64,000 nt of DNA from an uncultured Saprospiraceae bacterium (GCA_943788055.1 CALSOU010000001.1:1-64000), one strand, 5' to 3'; positions 40,037 to 50,358 are shown, numbered from the stretch's first letter. A program made the numbers and translations. Notes: generated by a model from the letters alone, not told the origin.

Positions 40037-42858
40037 TTTGACGAAAGTCTATAAAATGATCCTAATCCTAATCCGAGCATCATAGCTATACAGCCCCACC
40101 AAACAAAGTTGATACCAGGGAACTCAAGCACTTCAATAGCAATTAAGTCACTTCTAGGTACATTATTGGCTATTTCAAGAAATACTCGCTGTTCAGCATC
40201 TTGATCTACTGCAAAATCTAATGTAGCTTTTCCAGTTGATGGATCGATTGATGACAGACGTCCGTAGAATGCCTTTTGCCACCATAAGTCTCTGATAGGC
40301 AGGATTTTATTTTCTCTTATTGTGAAAGTAGGTTCAATGATCTTTTGCTCTCCATCTAGTGCTGTGATTTCCAATGATGCTTTTACCGATATGTCTTCAG
40401 AATTTTGCTTTGAAGTTTCTGCCTCTGTCAATTTACGGAATCCGTCGAAACGAATCTTAAAGCCTTTATAGTCAATAGTTTTTCCACTCTCCATTTCTGT
40501 TTGATCATATTCCAAAAGTGGATCAGGCTTGATCAGCTTTTCGAAAGATCTTTCATTAATTCGATACCTACTATGCAGGTCATCTACTTGTCCATGAAAC
40601 TTGTACACAACCGTGTTTCGTAAGACCGTCGCTGGCTTTGTGATATGGTTATTTCCTAAAGAATCTTGAATATTTAACGTAACTTCGATTGGCAGATCAC
40701 CGAATTCAGGTTCGTACTCTCGATGCTTAGTAGCGAATTTGAGATCAGCTACTTCAAGGGTATATCCGTCATATTCAGATACTTTACCGATTTCGAAATC
40801 TACAAGTTTATAGTTCAAAGTATCTTCCATTTCTCGTGCAAACTTGACATCTTGCTGCGCAGTAGGAAGACTTGCGATACTGGTGAAGATGTCTTTATGC
40901 CAATAGTGTTTTGTGTCAGGATTGGTAGCCGCCACCTTTGAAAAGTCGTTAGAGTATAAAACATTTGGACGCACAGTAAAGGAATCAATGACATTTTCTA
41001 ATTGATCGACTTGTTTGAAAGCTAGATCGAAATATCTGTTTTGACCAATTACCGTATCTGATTTATATTCCACCCAATACCCATTCATGAACATAGGCTT
41101 ATTCTTGATAAGTGGGATGTTTTTCATCACTTTATCTTCCGCTATGACATCTGTAAATACAAAGGTGTTGTTACTTAGATTTCTTTTGTTGATCCCGCTT
41201 GCCAGAACACCTACCAGCATGATTCCAAACCCTGCATGTGATAGTGTCGATGCCGCCGTTGATCCGCTAATTTTGGCATAAGCCAGCAAGTAATCGAGAT
41301 TACTAACAATAGTAAACAGACCAGCAAATAGTAACAAGTGAAATTGGAATGCTGGAAGTTTCAGCCATTGGTTAAGTAAGATATGTAGAACAATAGATAT
41401 TACAAGTGAGATTCCAAGGTGAACGCTTGGTTTTCCAAAGATTCTTCCAGGCTTGCGTTCATTGTATCTAAAGAAAATAGATACTGCACTTAAAACACCA
41501 ACTAACAAGCCTATCCATAGTTGATATTTGTTGTAATGTGCAATCGGATCGTCCAATACCATTGAAACAAATTCTGGGTTGAAAAGCTGAATGATCTTAT
41601 TGAAAATAGGAAGTGAGCTCGACGCTGTAATCATGAGGGCTGAAAATAGCAATACAAGGGCACCTATAAACATCCAAAATTCCCTACTACCTATGGATTC
41701 CTCTACCTTTGGTGTAGGTATGTTTCTGCTTCTAGAAAAGTAAAAATATAGAGAAAGTAGTGTGAATAGTCCGATAAAGAATCCTAGTTGTGATTCAAGA
41801 CCCATTTCAGTAAATGCATGAACTGAAGTATCGCCTAGTACACCAGATCTAGTCAGCGTGGTAGAGTATACGATCAACAAAAATGACAAAATGTAGAACC
41901 AGTAAGTACTTTTAACCGAATACTTGGTGCTTCTCGCAATCATGTTGGTGTGAACTCCAGCAACCAAAGTAATCCAAGGTACAAGAGAAGTGTTTTCTAC
42001 TGGATCCCATGCCCAATAACCACCGAAAGTTAAGGCTTCATATGCCCAAGCTGCTCCCATTAAAATGCCAATTCCCAGAATCGAAGCTGAGAACAAACTC
42101 CATTTTAGCGTTGGTTTTAGCCATGAGCGATAATCCTTTACTAATAGTGAACCCAGCGCGTAGCAAAAAGGAATACTTACTGAGGCAAAACCTAAAAATA
42201 AAACCGGGGGATGAATCGTCATCCAGTAGTTCTGCAATAAGGGATTAAGACCTGTACCTTGAAGTAGACTGACGTAGTCTGCATTGGCAAACAAGGGAAT
42301 ATCCATTGTTTCGCGTAGCAGCGAAAGCGGATTGCTTCCGAGCTTATACATCCAATCGCCCACCACGAAGTGAATCCCTTGAATCATGCTTAGGATTACA
42401 ATTTGGATCAAACTCAAGAAGAACAATGATGGAGCTACCCACTTAGAGTTCTTCAGCATTATAATCCAAGCTAGAATATTATGCCAGAAAATCCACAACA
42501 TAAAGCTACCTTCTTGACCCTCCCAAAATGCTGAGAATATATATTGAAAAGGTAGATCATCGCTGACGTGGGCTTGAACGTAGGTATATTCATAGTGCTT
42601 GTTGATCATGAGATAGAAGATCAAGCCTACGACAATCAGCATACTAATTCCTTGTGCTGAGAAAGCTATATTTCCTAGCTTTTTCCAGCTTTGATCAGTA
42701 GTAGGCGGTGTTGCTTTTGATGGATCAAAAGCCTCTCTCTTGCAAGCCTGATAGTAGCTGTAGGCTGCTAGAAATGTTGAAAAGAAACTAAGAAGTAATA
42801 GAATTTGGCCCAAGTTTTTCGGCCACAAGAGCTCACCTGCGTATTGTATTTCCGTCAT
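40033..42858 (-). CDS. Cytochrome c maturation haem-lyase subunit (CcmF/CcsA type)
   Basis: A 941-residue membrane protein with 13 or more hydrophobic segments in its first 560 residues. It carries the WWD-type haem-handling signature WGGYWAWDPVENTSLVPW, and periplasmic loops follow. The second half has soluble beta domains (about 610-900) and a final TM (FVWWGCIAMMLGLGLGSFY). Such a long CcmF is usual in Bacteroidota. With CcmE 15 bases upstream it forms the system I ligation/chaperone pair that attaches haem to CxxCH in c-type cytochromes. CcmA/B/C/H are not in the window. Confidence 0.87.
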   Translation of the reverse strand: MTEIQYAGELLWPKNLGQILLLLSFFSTFLAAYSYYQACKREAFDPSKATPPTTDQSWKKLGNIAFSAQGISMLIVVGLIFYLMINKHYEYTYVQAHVSDDLPFQYIFSAFWEGQEGSFMLWIFWHNILAWIIMLKNSKWVAPSLFFLSLIQIVILSMIQGIHFVVGDWMYKLGSNPLSLLRETMDIPLFANADYVSLLQGTGLNPLLQNYWMTIHPPVLFLGFASVSIPFCYALGSLLVKDYRSWLKPTLKWSLFSASILGIGILMGAAWAYEALTFGGYWAWDPVENTSLVPWITLVAGVHTNMIARSTKYSVKSTYWFYILSFLLIVYSTTLTRSGVLGDTSVHAFTEMGLESQLGFFIGLFTLLSLYFYFSRSRNIPTPKVEESIGSREFWMFIGALVLLFSALMITASSSLPIFNKIIQLFNPEFVSMVLDDPIAHYNKYQLWIGLLVGVLSAVSIFFRYNERKPGRIFGKPSVHLGISLVISIVLHILLNQWLKLPAFQFHLLLFAGLFTIVSNLDYLLAYAKISGSTAASTLSHAGFGIMLVGVLASGINKRNLSNNTFVFTDVIAEDKVMKNIPLIKNKPMFMNGYWVEYKSDTVIGQNRYFDLAFKQVDQLENVIDSFTVRPNVLYSNDFSKVAATNPDTKHYWHKDIFTSIASLPTAQQDVKFAREMEDTLNYKLVDFEIGKVSEYDGYTLEVADLKFATKHREYEPEFGDLPIEVTLNIQDSLGNNHITKPATVLRNTVVYKFHGQVDDLHSRYRINERSFEKLIKPDPLLEYDQTEMESGKTIDYKGFKIRFDGFRKLTEAETSKQNSEDISVKASLEITALDGEQKIIEPTFTIRENKILPIRDLWWQKAFYGRLSSIDPSTGKATLDFAVDQDAEQRVFLEIANNVPRSDLIAIEVLEFPGINFVWWGCIAMMLGLGLGSFYRLSSK

Positions 42859-42873
42859 TTATTTTTTTGTTAA

Positions 42874-43269
42874 TTAACCTGCGTTTTGGGCATTGATTAA
42901 TTCTTCTTCTCCTTTGTACTTAGATGGACATTTCATTAATATTTCATCGGAAACAAAGACATCATCTTTTAATTTGCCGGTTACTACTAATGACTCTGAC
43001 ATTTCGAAATCTTGTGGTTTACCTTTTGTGTAGATAACTTTCTTCTCCACACCATTATCATCTTTCATGAAGAATGTAAAAAGATTAACGTCTACATTTG
43101 GATCATAGATCATAGGTTTTTCTTTTGAGAGCTGACCTACAATTTTGACGCGATTTCCAGGTTCAGCAGCGCTAAAATCTGCATACGTTGTTACATCTTT
43201 TGCAGCATTCGCAATCAAGAAAACCCCTAAGGCTATGGCTACAAGAGCAACAATATATATCTTCTTCAT
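42874..43269 (-). CDS. ccmE: Cytochrome c maturation haem chaperone CcmE, CxxxY type
   Basis: 131 residues: a short cytoplasmic start, one TM (IVALVAIALGVFLIANAAK), and an OB-fold domain (VKIVGQLSKE, NLFTFFMKDDNGVEKKVIYT, LVVTGKLKDDVFVSDEILMK). CcmE carries haem covalently to CcmF. The usual haem-binding HxxxY is here CPSKY (C114, Y118), i.e. the CxxxY variant known from some delta-proteobacterial and archaeal CcmE proteins. First gene of the ccmE-ccmF run. Confidence 0.88.
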   Translation of the reverse strand: MKKIYIVALVAIALGVFLIANAAKDVTTYADFSAAEPGNRVKIVGQLSKEKPMIYDPNVDVNLFTFFMKDDNGVEKKVIYTKGKPQDFEMSESLVVTGKLKDDVFVSDEILMKCPSKYKGEEELINAQNAG

Positions 43270-43629
43270 TTCTTCTAAGTTTATAACGTTCTTCTACGGC
43301 TGTTATATAACACTTGAAACGCAGAATCGATTCAAATATATCTATATTTTCTAAACAAATTTAAAGCTTTAAAGCCTGCAAGAAGCTTTAGGGAAGACTT
43401 ATCGAATGAAATACTATCAAAAATGACACTAAAATAACAATTCAGACTTTGGAGCATAGAGTAAGCCTGTTGTCTAGAGTGTAATCAGTAGCCTCTATTT
43501 TCAGATCATTTTTGAAGTCAATGAAATAATAATGTAGTAAGGAAAGGATTGACTAAAGCTACTTAAGTAGAACAGAATAGATTTGAAAACAGTAATTTTG
43601 CAGCCATTAATCATTTCGTATAATTTCCA
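43270..43629. other. Divergent intergenic region of ccmE and queD
   Basis: 360 bases without a gene. It holds the queD -7 box and presumably the ccmE promoter on the minus strand. No hairpins of note. Confidence 0.5.
43593..43600 (+). promoter_or_regulatory. Bacteroidota -7 box upstream of queD
   Basis: TAATTTTG, an exact TAnnTTTG match, 30 bases before ATG 43630. No TTG at the ideal spacing. Confidence 0.4.
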
Positions 43630-43995
43630 ATGATCATTTATAAAGAATTTAGTTTCGATTCAGCACATTATTTGCCGCACGTTCCGGAAGGACATAAATG
43701 CAGAAACCTCCACGGTCATACTTATCATATTAAGATTTACATCGATGGACCTCTTAATCCAGTTGTTGGTTGGGTGATGGATTATGGTGACATGAAGAGA
43801 GTGTGGAAACCAATCGAAGAAATGTTGGATCATCAATATCTAAATGAAATTGAGGGTTTAGAAAACCCAACAGCCGAGGTAATTGTTGTTTGGATTTGGA
43901 GGAAACTCAAACCGGTACTCCCCGAGCTTTACAAATTGGAATTGAAGGAAACACCGAGTTCAGGTGTAGTATATAGCGGGCAGGACGAAATTTAA
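43630..43995 (+). CDS. queD: 6-carboxytetrahydropterin synthase QueD
   Basis: 121 residues with close similarity to E. coli QueD. FDSAHYLPHVPEGHKCRNLH places the zinc histidine and the catalytic Cys (C-x3-HGH). GWVMDYGDMKRVWKPIEEML, LDHQYLNEIEGLENPTAEVI and KETPSSGVVYSG complete the T-fold. It converts dihydroneopterin triphosphate to carboxy-tetrahydropterin, the second step of queuosine/7-deazaguanine synthesis. It precedes the ABC exporter by 5 bases, on the same strand. Confidence 0.93.
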   Translation: MIIYKEFSFDSAHYLPHVPEGHKCRNLHGHTYHIKIYIDGPLNPVVGWVMDYGDMKRVWKPIEEMLDHQYLNEIEGLENPTAEVIVVWIWRKLKPVLPELYKLELKETPSSGVVYSGQDEI

Positions 43996-44000
43996 CAAAA

Positions 44001-45792
44001 ATGGCAAAATCACAATATAGTTCTTCCGATTCGGCTGATGAACAGAAGAAGCGACTTAGTTTATCTGAGTTAAAAGAAGCACTTAAAATTTTCACCTTTG
44101 TAATACCCTACAAATGGTACTTCATAGGAGCCTTTGTTATGTTGGTATTTTCAAGTGTTTTGACAATGGTGTTCCATTTATCGCAGGAGTACTAACAGAT
44201 ATCGCTACGGGAACAGATAGATACGGAGTAACCCTTAATGATCTAGGATACTATTTGATTCTTGTTCTTCTTGTACAAGGTGTCGTCTCATATTCCCAGG
44301 TAATACTAAATGCGATTGTAAGTGAAAAGTCAATGGCTGATCTGAGGAAGGCATTGTATGCCAAGCTTATTAGCTTGCCGATCTTCTTCTTTGAAGAGAA
44401 TCGAGTAGGGGAATGATGTCCAGAATATCATCGGATGTTGGTCAACTACAGTCCGTATTTTCATTTACACTACTTAGTTTTTTTAGACAGATACTAATAT
44501 TAATTATTGGTATTACGCTTCTACTTGTAACGACACCTAAGTTATCTTTAATTATGCTAGCTACTTTCCCATTCGTTGTGATAGGAGCGTTATTTTTTGG
44601 ACGATTTCTAAGAAGGATGTCGAAGGAAAGACAGAAAGATCTTGCAGAAACGAATGTTGTTGTGGAAGAGTCTTTGCAAAATATTAAATCAGTCAAAGCG
44701 TACACAAATGAGTTGTATGAATCAGGTCGGTATAATACCAAGATTTTTAAACTTGTTGGTATCTCATTGAAACTAGCACGTGTGAGAGGACTCTTCTCCA
44801 CATTTATAGTGGTATTACTTTTTGGTGGGATGTTCTTTGTCTTGTGGATGGGTGCCAAATATGTTTCGCAGGGGATTATGACAATTGGAGAATTGGTTCA
44901 GTTTATAGCATACACTGGATTCATCGGAGGAGCGATTGCAGGTCTTGGGAATTTCTATTCAGAAATAATTGCTGCAGTAGGTGGAACCGAACGAATCAGA
45001 CAAATCCTAGCTAAGGAATCTGAACTTGAAATTGAAAAACATCAAGAATTAGATTTATCAGGATCGATTGAGTATAAGAATGTACATTTTTCATATCCAA
45101 CACGTAAAGAATTTCCGATACTTAAGGGGATATCACTTTCAATAGGTCAAGGAGAGCAAGTTGCACTTGTAGGACAAAGCGGTAGTGGTAAAAGCACCAT
45201 CGTACAATTGCTTATGCGCTATTATGATGTTGACGAAGGTCAGATTGGAGTTGACGGAAATAATATCCAGAACTATGATATCGTAGGGTATCGTAAGCAC
45301 GTTGCGATCGTGCCGCAAGAGATTATGCTTTTTGGGGGAACCCTAAGAGAAAACATACTTTACGGGAGACCTGATGCAACTGATGAAGAATTATATGAAG
45401 CTTCTCGCAAGGCAAATTGCTATGATTTTATAATGTCTTTTCCTGACGGATTCGAGACCGCAGTTGGCGAACGTGGTGTAAAGCTCAGTGGGGGACAAAA
45501 GCAGAGAGTTGCTATTGCCCGAGCAATATTGAAAAATCCAGCTATTCTGATATTAGATGAAGCTACCAGCGCCTTGGATACTGAGTCTGAGAGATTAGTT
45601 CAAGAGGCTTTAGACAACTTAATGAAAGGTAGAACATCCATTATTATTGCCCATAGATTATCGACTATTAAGAACGTGGATCGCATCTATGTTATCGAAG
45701 ATGGGCAAATTAAAGAAGAAGGAACGCACGATTCATTGATAGATAATAAAGCTGGCAAGTATTCTCTTCTAGCTAAGCTGCAGTTTGAGTAA
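44001..45792 (+). pseudogene. ABC transporter, exporter type (ATPase and permease), two frameshifts
   Basis: The reading MAKSQYSSSDSADEQKKRLS...VLTMVF shifts near 44173-44177: one C is missing, and restoring it gives VFPFIAGVLTDIATG. It shifts again near 44408-44413: one T is missing, and restoring it gives NRVGELMSRISSDVG. The corrected 597-residue product has six TM helices, Walker A GQSGSGKST, signature LSGGQKQR and Walker B ILILDEATSALD, a half-transporter of MsbA/lipid or peptide exporter type. The last three-quarters are read intact from 44413. It lies right after queD. Confidence 0.85.
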
Positions 45793-45948
45793 TCTAGAAG
45801 AATTTCCTACTTTTAGCAGAATTAGTATTTCAGTGGCTAGTACCCTCTATTGAATAAATCTAATGATCAAATACGATGATCCATAAAGAGCCCACGAATA
45901 CATGAACTTGCGATAACAACATGAAAAACTTAAAAGAACAAACAGCAT

Positions 45949-46602
45949 ATGTTAAGAGTCATTTTAGTTAGTATAGTACTTACAGTTGTATCATTTCAAG
46001 TCGTTCATAGTCAAGCAAATATTGGCTTTGTAACAGGTGGAGATCTTTATCAACGTTATGTAAACCCGGAAGATGGCACTGGTTTCGACCAATCAGCTGG
46101 TTCAGCAATTCTCAATAGCACTCTGGGCTTGAAAACATGGTTGGGTACAAGGAAGGTGGCTTTAAGTATTGAATCATATGTTAATTTAGGTGTACTCGGT
46201 CTCAATGTGGAAGAATATTATGGCTTGGGTACTATGCATATTCCGGTGATGGCAAAATTGAACTTTGGAGGCTTGACAGGCCTTGGTGATTTGAAAAGAT
46301 TTGGCTACTACATTGGTGGAGGTTGGCAAATCAACAAAACAGAGCTATTTGGATTGAATGATAAGGCACAGGATCGTGGAATTCAAAGACCATATTACAA
46401 TACGTATGTGGTGGAAATCGGAACTGGACGCGGAAATAAATCCAAAATGACTGAGTTTTTCGTCAGATTTGGACTGAATCCGGAAATGCCATCAAATTCT
46501 TTATCTATAGGATTAAATACTTCTTACAGTTTTCCATTTATGAAAATGCCAAGTTTCAACGTGACTCCAGAGAAGGATGAGAGAGACGTGATCAAGATGT
46601 AA
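45949..46602 (+). CDS. Outer-membrane beta-barrel-like protein
   Basis: 217 residues, with signal peptide MLRVILVSIVLTVVSFQVVH. The rest consists of alternating short amphipathic strands (GLKTWLGTRKVALSIESYVN, HIPVMAKLNFGGLTGLG, FGYYIGGGWQINKT, FFVRFGLNPEMPS, SLSIGLNTSYSF) of a small outer-membrane barrel. There is no aromatic terminal residue; the protein ends in a charged tail (KDERDVIKM). Family not recognised. It lies upstream of murB by 29 bases, on the same strand. Confidence 0.6.
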   Translation: MLRVILVSIVLTVVSFQVVHSQANIGFVTGGDLYQRYVNPEDGTGFDQSAGSAILNSTLGLKTWLGTRKVALSIESYVNLGVLGLNVEEYYGLGTMHIPVMAKLNFGGLTGLGDLKRFGYYIGGGWQINKTELFGLNDKAQDRGIQRPYYNTYVVEIGTGRGNKSKMTEFFVRFGLNPEMPSNSLSIGLNTSYSFPFMKMPSFNVTPEKDERDVIKM

Positions 46603-46631
46603 GAATACCTTTCAATTCAATCAACTAAACT

Positions 46632-47633
46632 ATGGCAAGCCTAAAAGATTTCAATACATTCGGCATTGATGTTAATGCGCGTGTTTTACATCACATTACT
46701 TCTGTTGAAGATCTCAAGATTTTTACTTTCAAAAAGCGAGACGAGTTCTTTATTCTGGGTGGTGGATCCAACATGTTATTAACTAAAGATGTAGAGATTC
46801 CAGTATTAAAGAATGAAATATGTGGAATAACCACTATTGAAAGTAGTGAGCACCAAGCTGTTGTCAAAGTTGGTGGTGGTGAAAACTGGCATCAGTTTGT
46901 TCTTTGGGCCTTGAGCCAAAATCTAGGTGGTATTGAAAATCTTTCACTTATTCCGGGAACTGTAGGAGCATCACCCATTCAGAATATTGGTGCTTACGGA
47001 GTCGAAGTTGCAGATGTAATTTCTAAAGTATATGCATACGATATGTTAAACCAGAAGGAAGTAAGTTTCAGACCAGGAGAGTGCAACTTTGCCTATAGGG
47101 ATAGCATATTTAAGTCGAGCGAACATAAGGGCCAGTTTTTTATTCTATATGTCGAATTCAAGCTGCACAAGGCCATCCACGAAGTAAATGTGAGTTATGG
47201 TCCAATCAAAAATATATTGCAAGAAAAGGGTATTTCGACACCCAACATTCAAGATGTGAGTCAAGCGGTTATAGAAATTCGACAGTCGAAGCTTCCTGAC
47301 CCTGCAGTGACAGGTAATTCAGGGTCTTTCTTTAAGAATCCTATAGTACTGAAAAAAGTGCAAGAGAAGATTGACGAAGACTACGATTATGTGCCTTTTT
47401 ATCCAGTTGGTAATGATACTCATGTAAAAATACCAGCAGGTTGGTTAATAGAAAAATGTGGATGGAAAGGTAAGCGAGTCGGGAATACTGGTAATTATAA
47501 GTATCAGTCTCTAATTATAGTAAATCATGGAAATGCAACTGGAGCCGAGATTTACGATCACGCAAAGAATGTGCGGCAATCAGTCAAAGACAAGTTTGGT
47601 ATCACCCTCGAATTTGAAGTAAATATTATTTAA
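46632..47633 (+). CDS. murB: UDP-N-acetylenolpyruvoylglucosamine reductase
   Basis: 333-residue FAD enzyme of peptidoglycan synthesis, reducing UDP-GlcNAc-enolpyruvate to UDP-MurNAc. Visible: FNTFGIDVNARVLHHI, FILGGGSNMLLTKD (FAD site), NLSLIPGTVGASPIQNIGAY, YRDSIFK, RQSKLPDPAVTGNSGSFFKN (catalytic Ser) and the closing Glu in KFGITLEFEV. Length matches type I MurB of Bacteroidota. Intact. Confidence 0.96.
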   Translation: MASLKDFNTFGIDVNARVLHHITSVEDLKIFTFKKRDEFFILGGGSNMLLTKDVEIPVLKNEICGITTIESSEHQAVVKVGGGENWHQFVLWALSQNLGGIENLSLIPGTVGASPIQNIGAYGVEVADVISKVYAYDMLNQKEVSFRPGECNFAYRDSIFKSSEHKGQFFILYVEFKLHKAIHEVNVSYGPIKNILQEKGISTPNIQDVSQAVIEIRQSKLPDPAVTGNSGSFFKNPIVLKKVQEKIDEDYDYVPFYPVGNDTHVKIPAGWLIEKCGWKGKRVGNTGNYKYQSLIIVNHGNATGAEIYDHAKNVRQSVKDKFGITLEFEVNII

Positions 47634-47854
47634 GATGAGTTTGGTTTACCCAATAGAAGCCCCATTTCACGTATATAAGTAGGTTTGTTTGAGTAGTTCC
47701 AAACGAGAACTTTTATTTCGTTACCTACTTGAAGAATATCCGGAATCCCGATGTCACCTTTGACAATTTTTGTTGTATTCATTTGTCCATTACTATATTT
47801 GTACTTACTGCTCTTATATTTTATTATTTCAGTTTCCGAATCCTCGATTGTCAT
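47630..47854 (-). CDS. Short open frame of unknown status
   Basis: 74 codons convergent with murB: MTIEDSETEIIKYKSSKYKY then SNGQMNTTKIVKGDIGIPDI and NKPTYIREMGLLLGKPNSS. No signal, no family. It could be a small real gene, or the tail of a lost one. Three bases short of touching the murB stop (overlapping by 4). Confidence 0.3.
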   Translation of the reverse strand: MTIEDSETEIIKYKSSKYKYSNGQMNTTKIVKGDIGIPDILQVGNEIKVLVWNYSNKPTYIREMGLLLGKPNSS

Positions 47855-47942
47855 GGATTAAATCATTGAGACCGAGGAGTTGGAAATAGTCCTAACCGTC
47901 TAGTAAGCACAGAATAATGTGCCGAATCGATTGACAATTTTG

Positions 47943-47950
47943 TAGTTTTG
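47943..47950 (+). promoter_or_regulatory. Bacteroidota -7 box
   Basis: TAGTTTTG, an exact TAnnTTTG match, 33 bases before ATG 47983. Confidence 0.35.
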
Positions 47951-47982
47951 AAGTTCTATTAGGTGAATCAAAAACTAAATCT

Positions 47983-48987
47983 ATGAAGTTCATTTTATCT
48001 TTACTATTCGCAACCTTCTTTGTGTTTATGACACAAAATGGATATACCCAAGTAGCTAAAAACGTGATTGTAGAGCATTTTACAAACACTAGGTGTTCTA
48101 TATGTGCTAGTTCGAGTAAAAATCCAGCATTTTATACAAATTTAGAGGGTTATCCAGATGTTTTCCATGTGTCATACCACCCAAGTAGTCCTTATTCGAC
48201 TTGTCTTTTCAGCCAACACAATCCTAGCGAAAACGATGGTAGAGCAAAGTATTATGGAGTTTTTGGAGGTACCCCACGATTAGTTGTTCAAGGAGTTCTC
48301 AATCCGATAAGTGTTCAATTTGGAAGTCCTGAAGTCTTTACCCCACATATAGATCAGATGACAGAGGTCAGCATAGATATTATACAAACGAAGACTGCTG
48401 ACGACAAAATAGAGGCAACGATTACCTTAAAAACAGAAAGTGAGCATAATTACTCAGGCACTAGTATTCTTGTAGGATTAGCTGAGAAAGTTGTTAATTA
48501 TCAAGCTCCAAATGGAGAGGATGTGCACTATGATGTATTTAGAAAAGCATTAACAGACGTTGACGGTGACGAAGTAACTTTACCAGCCGTAGGAGAATCT
48601 GTTTCATTTACTTATTCTGTCAATAAAGAAGAGGAGTGGGATATGTCGGAAATGTTTGTATATGTAATTCTCAATGATTCACAAACTAAGACTGTGGTGC
48701 AATCTGACGCTGCTTCACCGTCTGAAAATACGGTAGCTACTCAGGATTATCAAACTCTTAGAAATGTTACTGTGTATCCAAATCCTGCACAAAATTTCCT
48801 GAGTATTGAGTTAGAGGGAGGAAAAACTGCGTCTGTAAGTTTAACAGATGTTCAGGTAGTGTTCAAAGTAGATCCGAATTTCAAGGTAAAGCGACAATTA
48901 ATATAAGTAATTTACTTCCTGGGATTTACCTTTTGAAGATTGAGAGCGTCGATGGAAGTTATTCTCAAAAAAATCATTATCAAGTAA
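47983..48987 (+). pseudogene. Omp28-related secreted protein with T9SS tail, two frameshifts
   Basis: The signal peptide MKFILSLLFATFFVFMTQNG is followed by a thioredoxin-like Omp28 domain with NTRCSICASSSKN (CxxC). The frame is lost in the C-terminal sorting domain after VYPNPAQNFLSIELEGGKTA-SVSLTDV. One T is missing near 48854 (restored: DVSGSVQSRSEFQGKATINI). An extra A in the A7 run at 48967-48973 follows (restored: SQKIIIK-stop). One loss and one gain give 335 codons ending at TAA 48985-48987, which overlaps the next gene's ATG as TAATG. It should be surface-attached if intact. Confidence 0.8.
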
Positions 48988-49496
48988 TGAATACGATATT
49001 TCGAATAGCTCAGAATACTGATGCAGGAGAGATTTGGGAGATTTTGCAATCAGCTATTGAGAGACGTAAAAAAGATGGCAGTAATCAATGGCAAGATGGC
49101 TATCCAAATCCAGAAGTTGTGGAACGAGATATTGCAAATAGCTATGGGTACGTCCTTTGTAATCAAGATGAAATCATCGGGTACTGCGCATTATTGGTGA
49201 ATGACGAGCCTGATTATGAGGTCATCGAGGGTAAGTGGTTGACGGAATCTGAATTTGTCGTTTTTCACAGAGTTGCTATTTCGGAGAAGTACCTAGGGAA
49301 GGGTCAAGCCCAAAAGATGATGTTGGGAATTGAAGAGCAGACTAGATCTTGGGGAATTCGCAGCATAAAGGCGGATACAAATTTTGATAACGCGGCAATG
49401 CTGAAGATTTTCGAAAAGATGGGTTATAACTATTGCGGAAAAGTGTACATGCGAGGAAGTCCGAGAAGAGCTTATGAGAAGGTATTAGATATCTAG
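48987..49496 (+). CDS. GNAT family N-acetyltransferase
   Basis: 169 residues from ATG 48987, MNTIFRIAQNTDAGEIWEIL. The acetyl-CoA site is VVFHRVAISEKYLGKGQAQK, followed by MMLGIEEQTRSWGIRSIKAD and a C-terminal FEKMGYNYCGKVYMRGSPR. The start codon overlaps the preceding stop as TAATG. Frames from further upstream are the frameshifted tail of the Omp28 gene. The substrate is unknown. Confidence 0.88.
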   Translation: MNTIFRIAQNTDAGEIWEILQSAIERRKKDGSNQWQDGYPNPEVVERDIANSYGYVLCNQDEIIGYCALLVNDEPDYEVIEGKWLTESEFVVFHRVAISEKYLGKGQAQKMMLGIEEQTRSWGIRSIKADTNFDNAAMLKIFEKMGYNYCGKVYMRGSPRRAYEKVLDI

Positions 49497-49521
49497 ATTG
49501 AATTGCATTTAGGGTTGTCCT

Positions 49522-49553
49522 AAAAGCCGAAAATCAATGTATTTTCAGCTTTT
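49522..49553 (+). terminator. Imperfect hairpin after the GNAT gene
   Basis: AAAAGCCGAAAAT / ATTTTCAGCTTTT, with one C-A mismatch and a 6-base loop, 25 bases past the stop. The T run is inside the stem, so efficiency is uncertain. Confidence 0.5.
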
Positions 49554-49801
49554 CTCGTCTCAATGAATGCTAAATTATGGATGTCGGCGAAACTCTATTT
49601 TTCAATGTAAAGTCTGCCTTATGTTGTATTTTTGGTTACTTTTTACGATAGATTATCGTCTTACTTCTAAAATACAGAACAATGAAACTAGCATTTACCA
49701 ATTCTTTATCTTTTGTTTGATAATCTTGCTGAAATGGAGTAGGGGGAATTACTGAGTAAACTTGGTGCTGTCGATCAAATTATTGAACCTTTTGATATAT
49801 T

Positions 49802-49866
49802 TAGGCAGACAATAGTGCATAGCACCCTTCGGGATGCTACGACACCATACACGGAACGTTATGGGC
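49802..49866 (+). repeat. attC-like site 1 (start of cassette array)
   Basis: Shortened R''-like GGCAGACAA, then the hairpin arms with a TTCG turn, then ACGGAACGTTATGGGC (R'). The 49 bases at 49812-49860 equal those on the minus strand at 3938-3986. GTTATGGGC at 49858-49866 is the exact complement of GCCCATAAC at 50411-50419. Confidence 0.7.
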
Positions 49867-50048
49867 AAGTTATTAAAACGAAATAGCAAAATGACAAGAG
49901 AGCCACCAAATAAATTACTTTGATTGTTCATAATTATCGAATTGACCATAGGTTGATTGATAAATTTTAATCAAAAAAAAAACACAGCGGAACCGAAAAG
50001 CTTTATGAGTAGGGAAAACAAATTATTAATAACATTAAAGAAAAGATT

Positions 50049-50358
50049 ATGTCAGAAGAAATTAAAACTAACGAGCAAAGCAACGCAGGACAAACAATTA
50101 TTGTTAACCAGCAAGAAAAAAAAAACAAATGGTGTTGGAACAGCAGGTTTCGTACTTGCTTTAATTGCAATATTCCTTGGTTGGATTTCCAGTTCTTGGT
50201 TGGATAATATGGGGTTTTAGGACTTATTTTATCTTTTGTAGGTGTTTTTAAAAAACCAAAGGGGAATGGCAATTGCTGGATTAGTGATTTCACTAATTGG
50301 AATAATTTTAATTCTTACTGTATTTGGTGCTCTTTTAGGGGCTGCTGCTGCTCTCTAA
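50049..50358 (+). pseudogene. DUF4190-like small membrane protein, four one-base insertions
   Basis: The corrected product opens MSEEIKTNEQSNAGQTIIVN. The reading is displaced four times by one extra base: in an A10 run (50106-50115), in GGATTTCC (near 50187), in TGGGGTT (near 50212) and in AAAGGGGAA (near 50262). Dropping all four gives 102 codons: NGVGTAGFVLALIAIFLGW, a second helix WVLGLILSFVGVFKKPKG, and a third helix GLVISLIGIILILTVFGALL. The DUF4190-like three-helix pattern is clear; function unknown. It is the payload of cassette 1. Confidence 0.65.

Noticed and set aside
44442-44858. 138-codon open frame on the minus strand
   Set aside because: Antisense shadow of the ABC exporter membrane domain.
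49567-49755. 62-codon plus-strand frame before the cassette array
   Set aside because: Aromatic-rich AT artefact, no family, no start signal.
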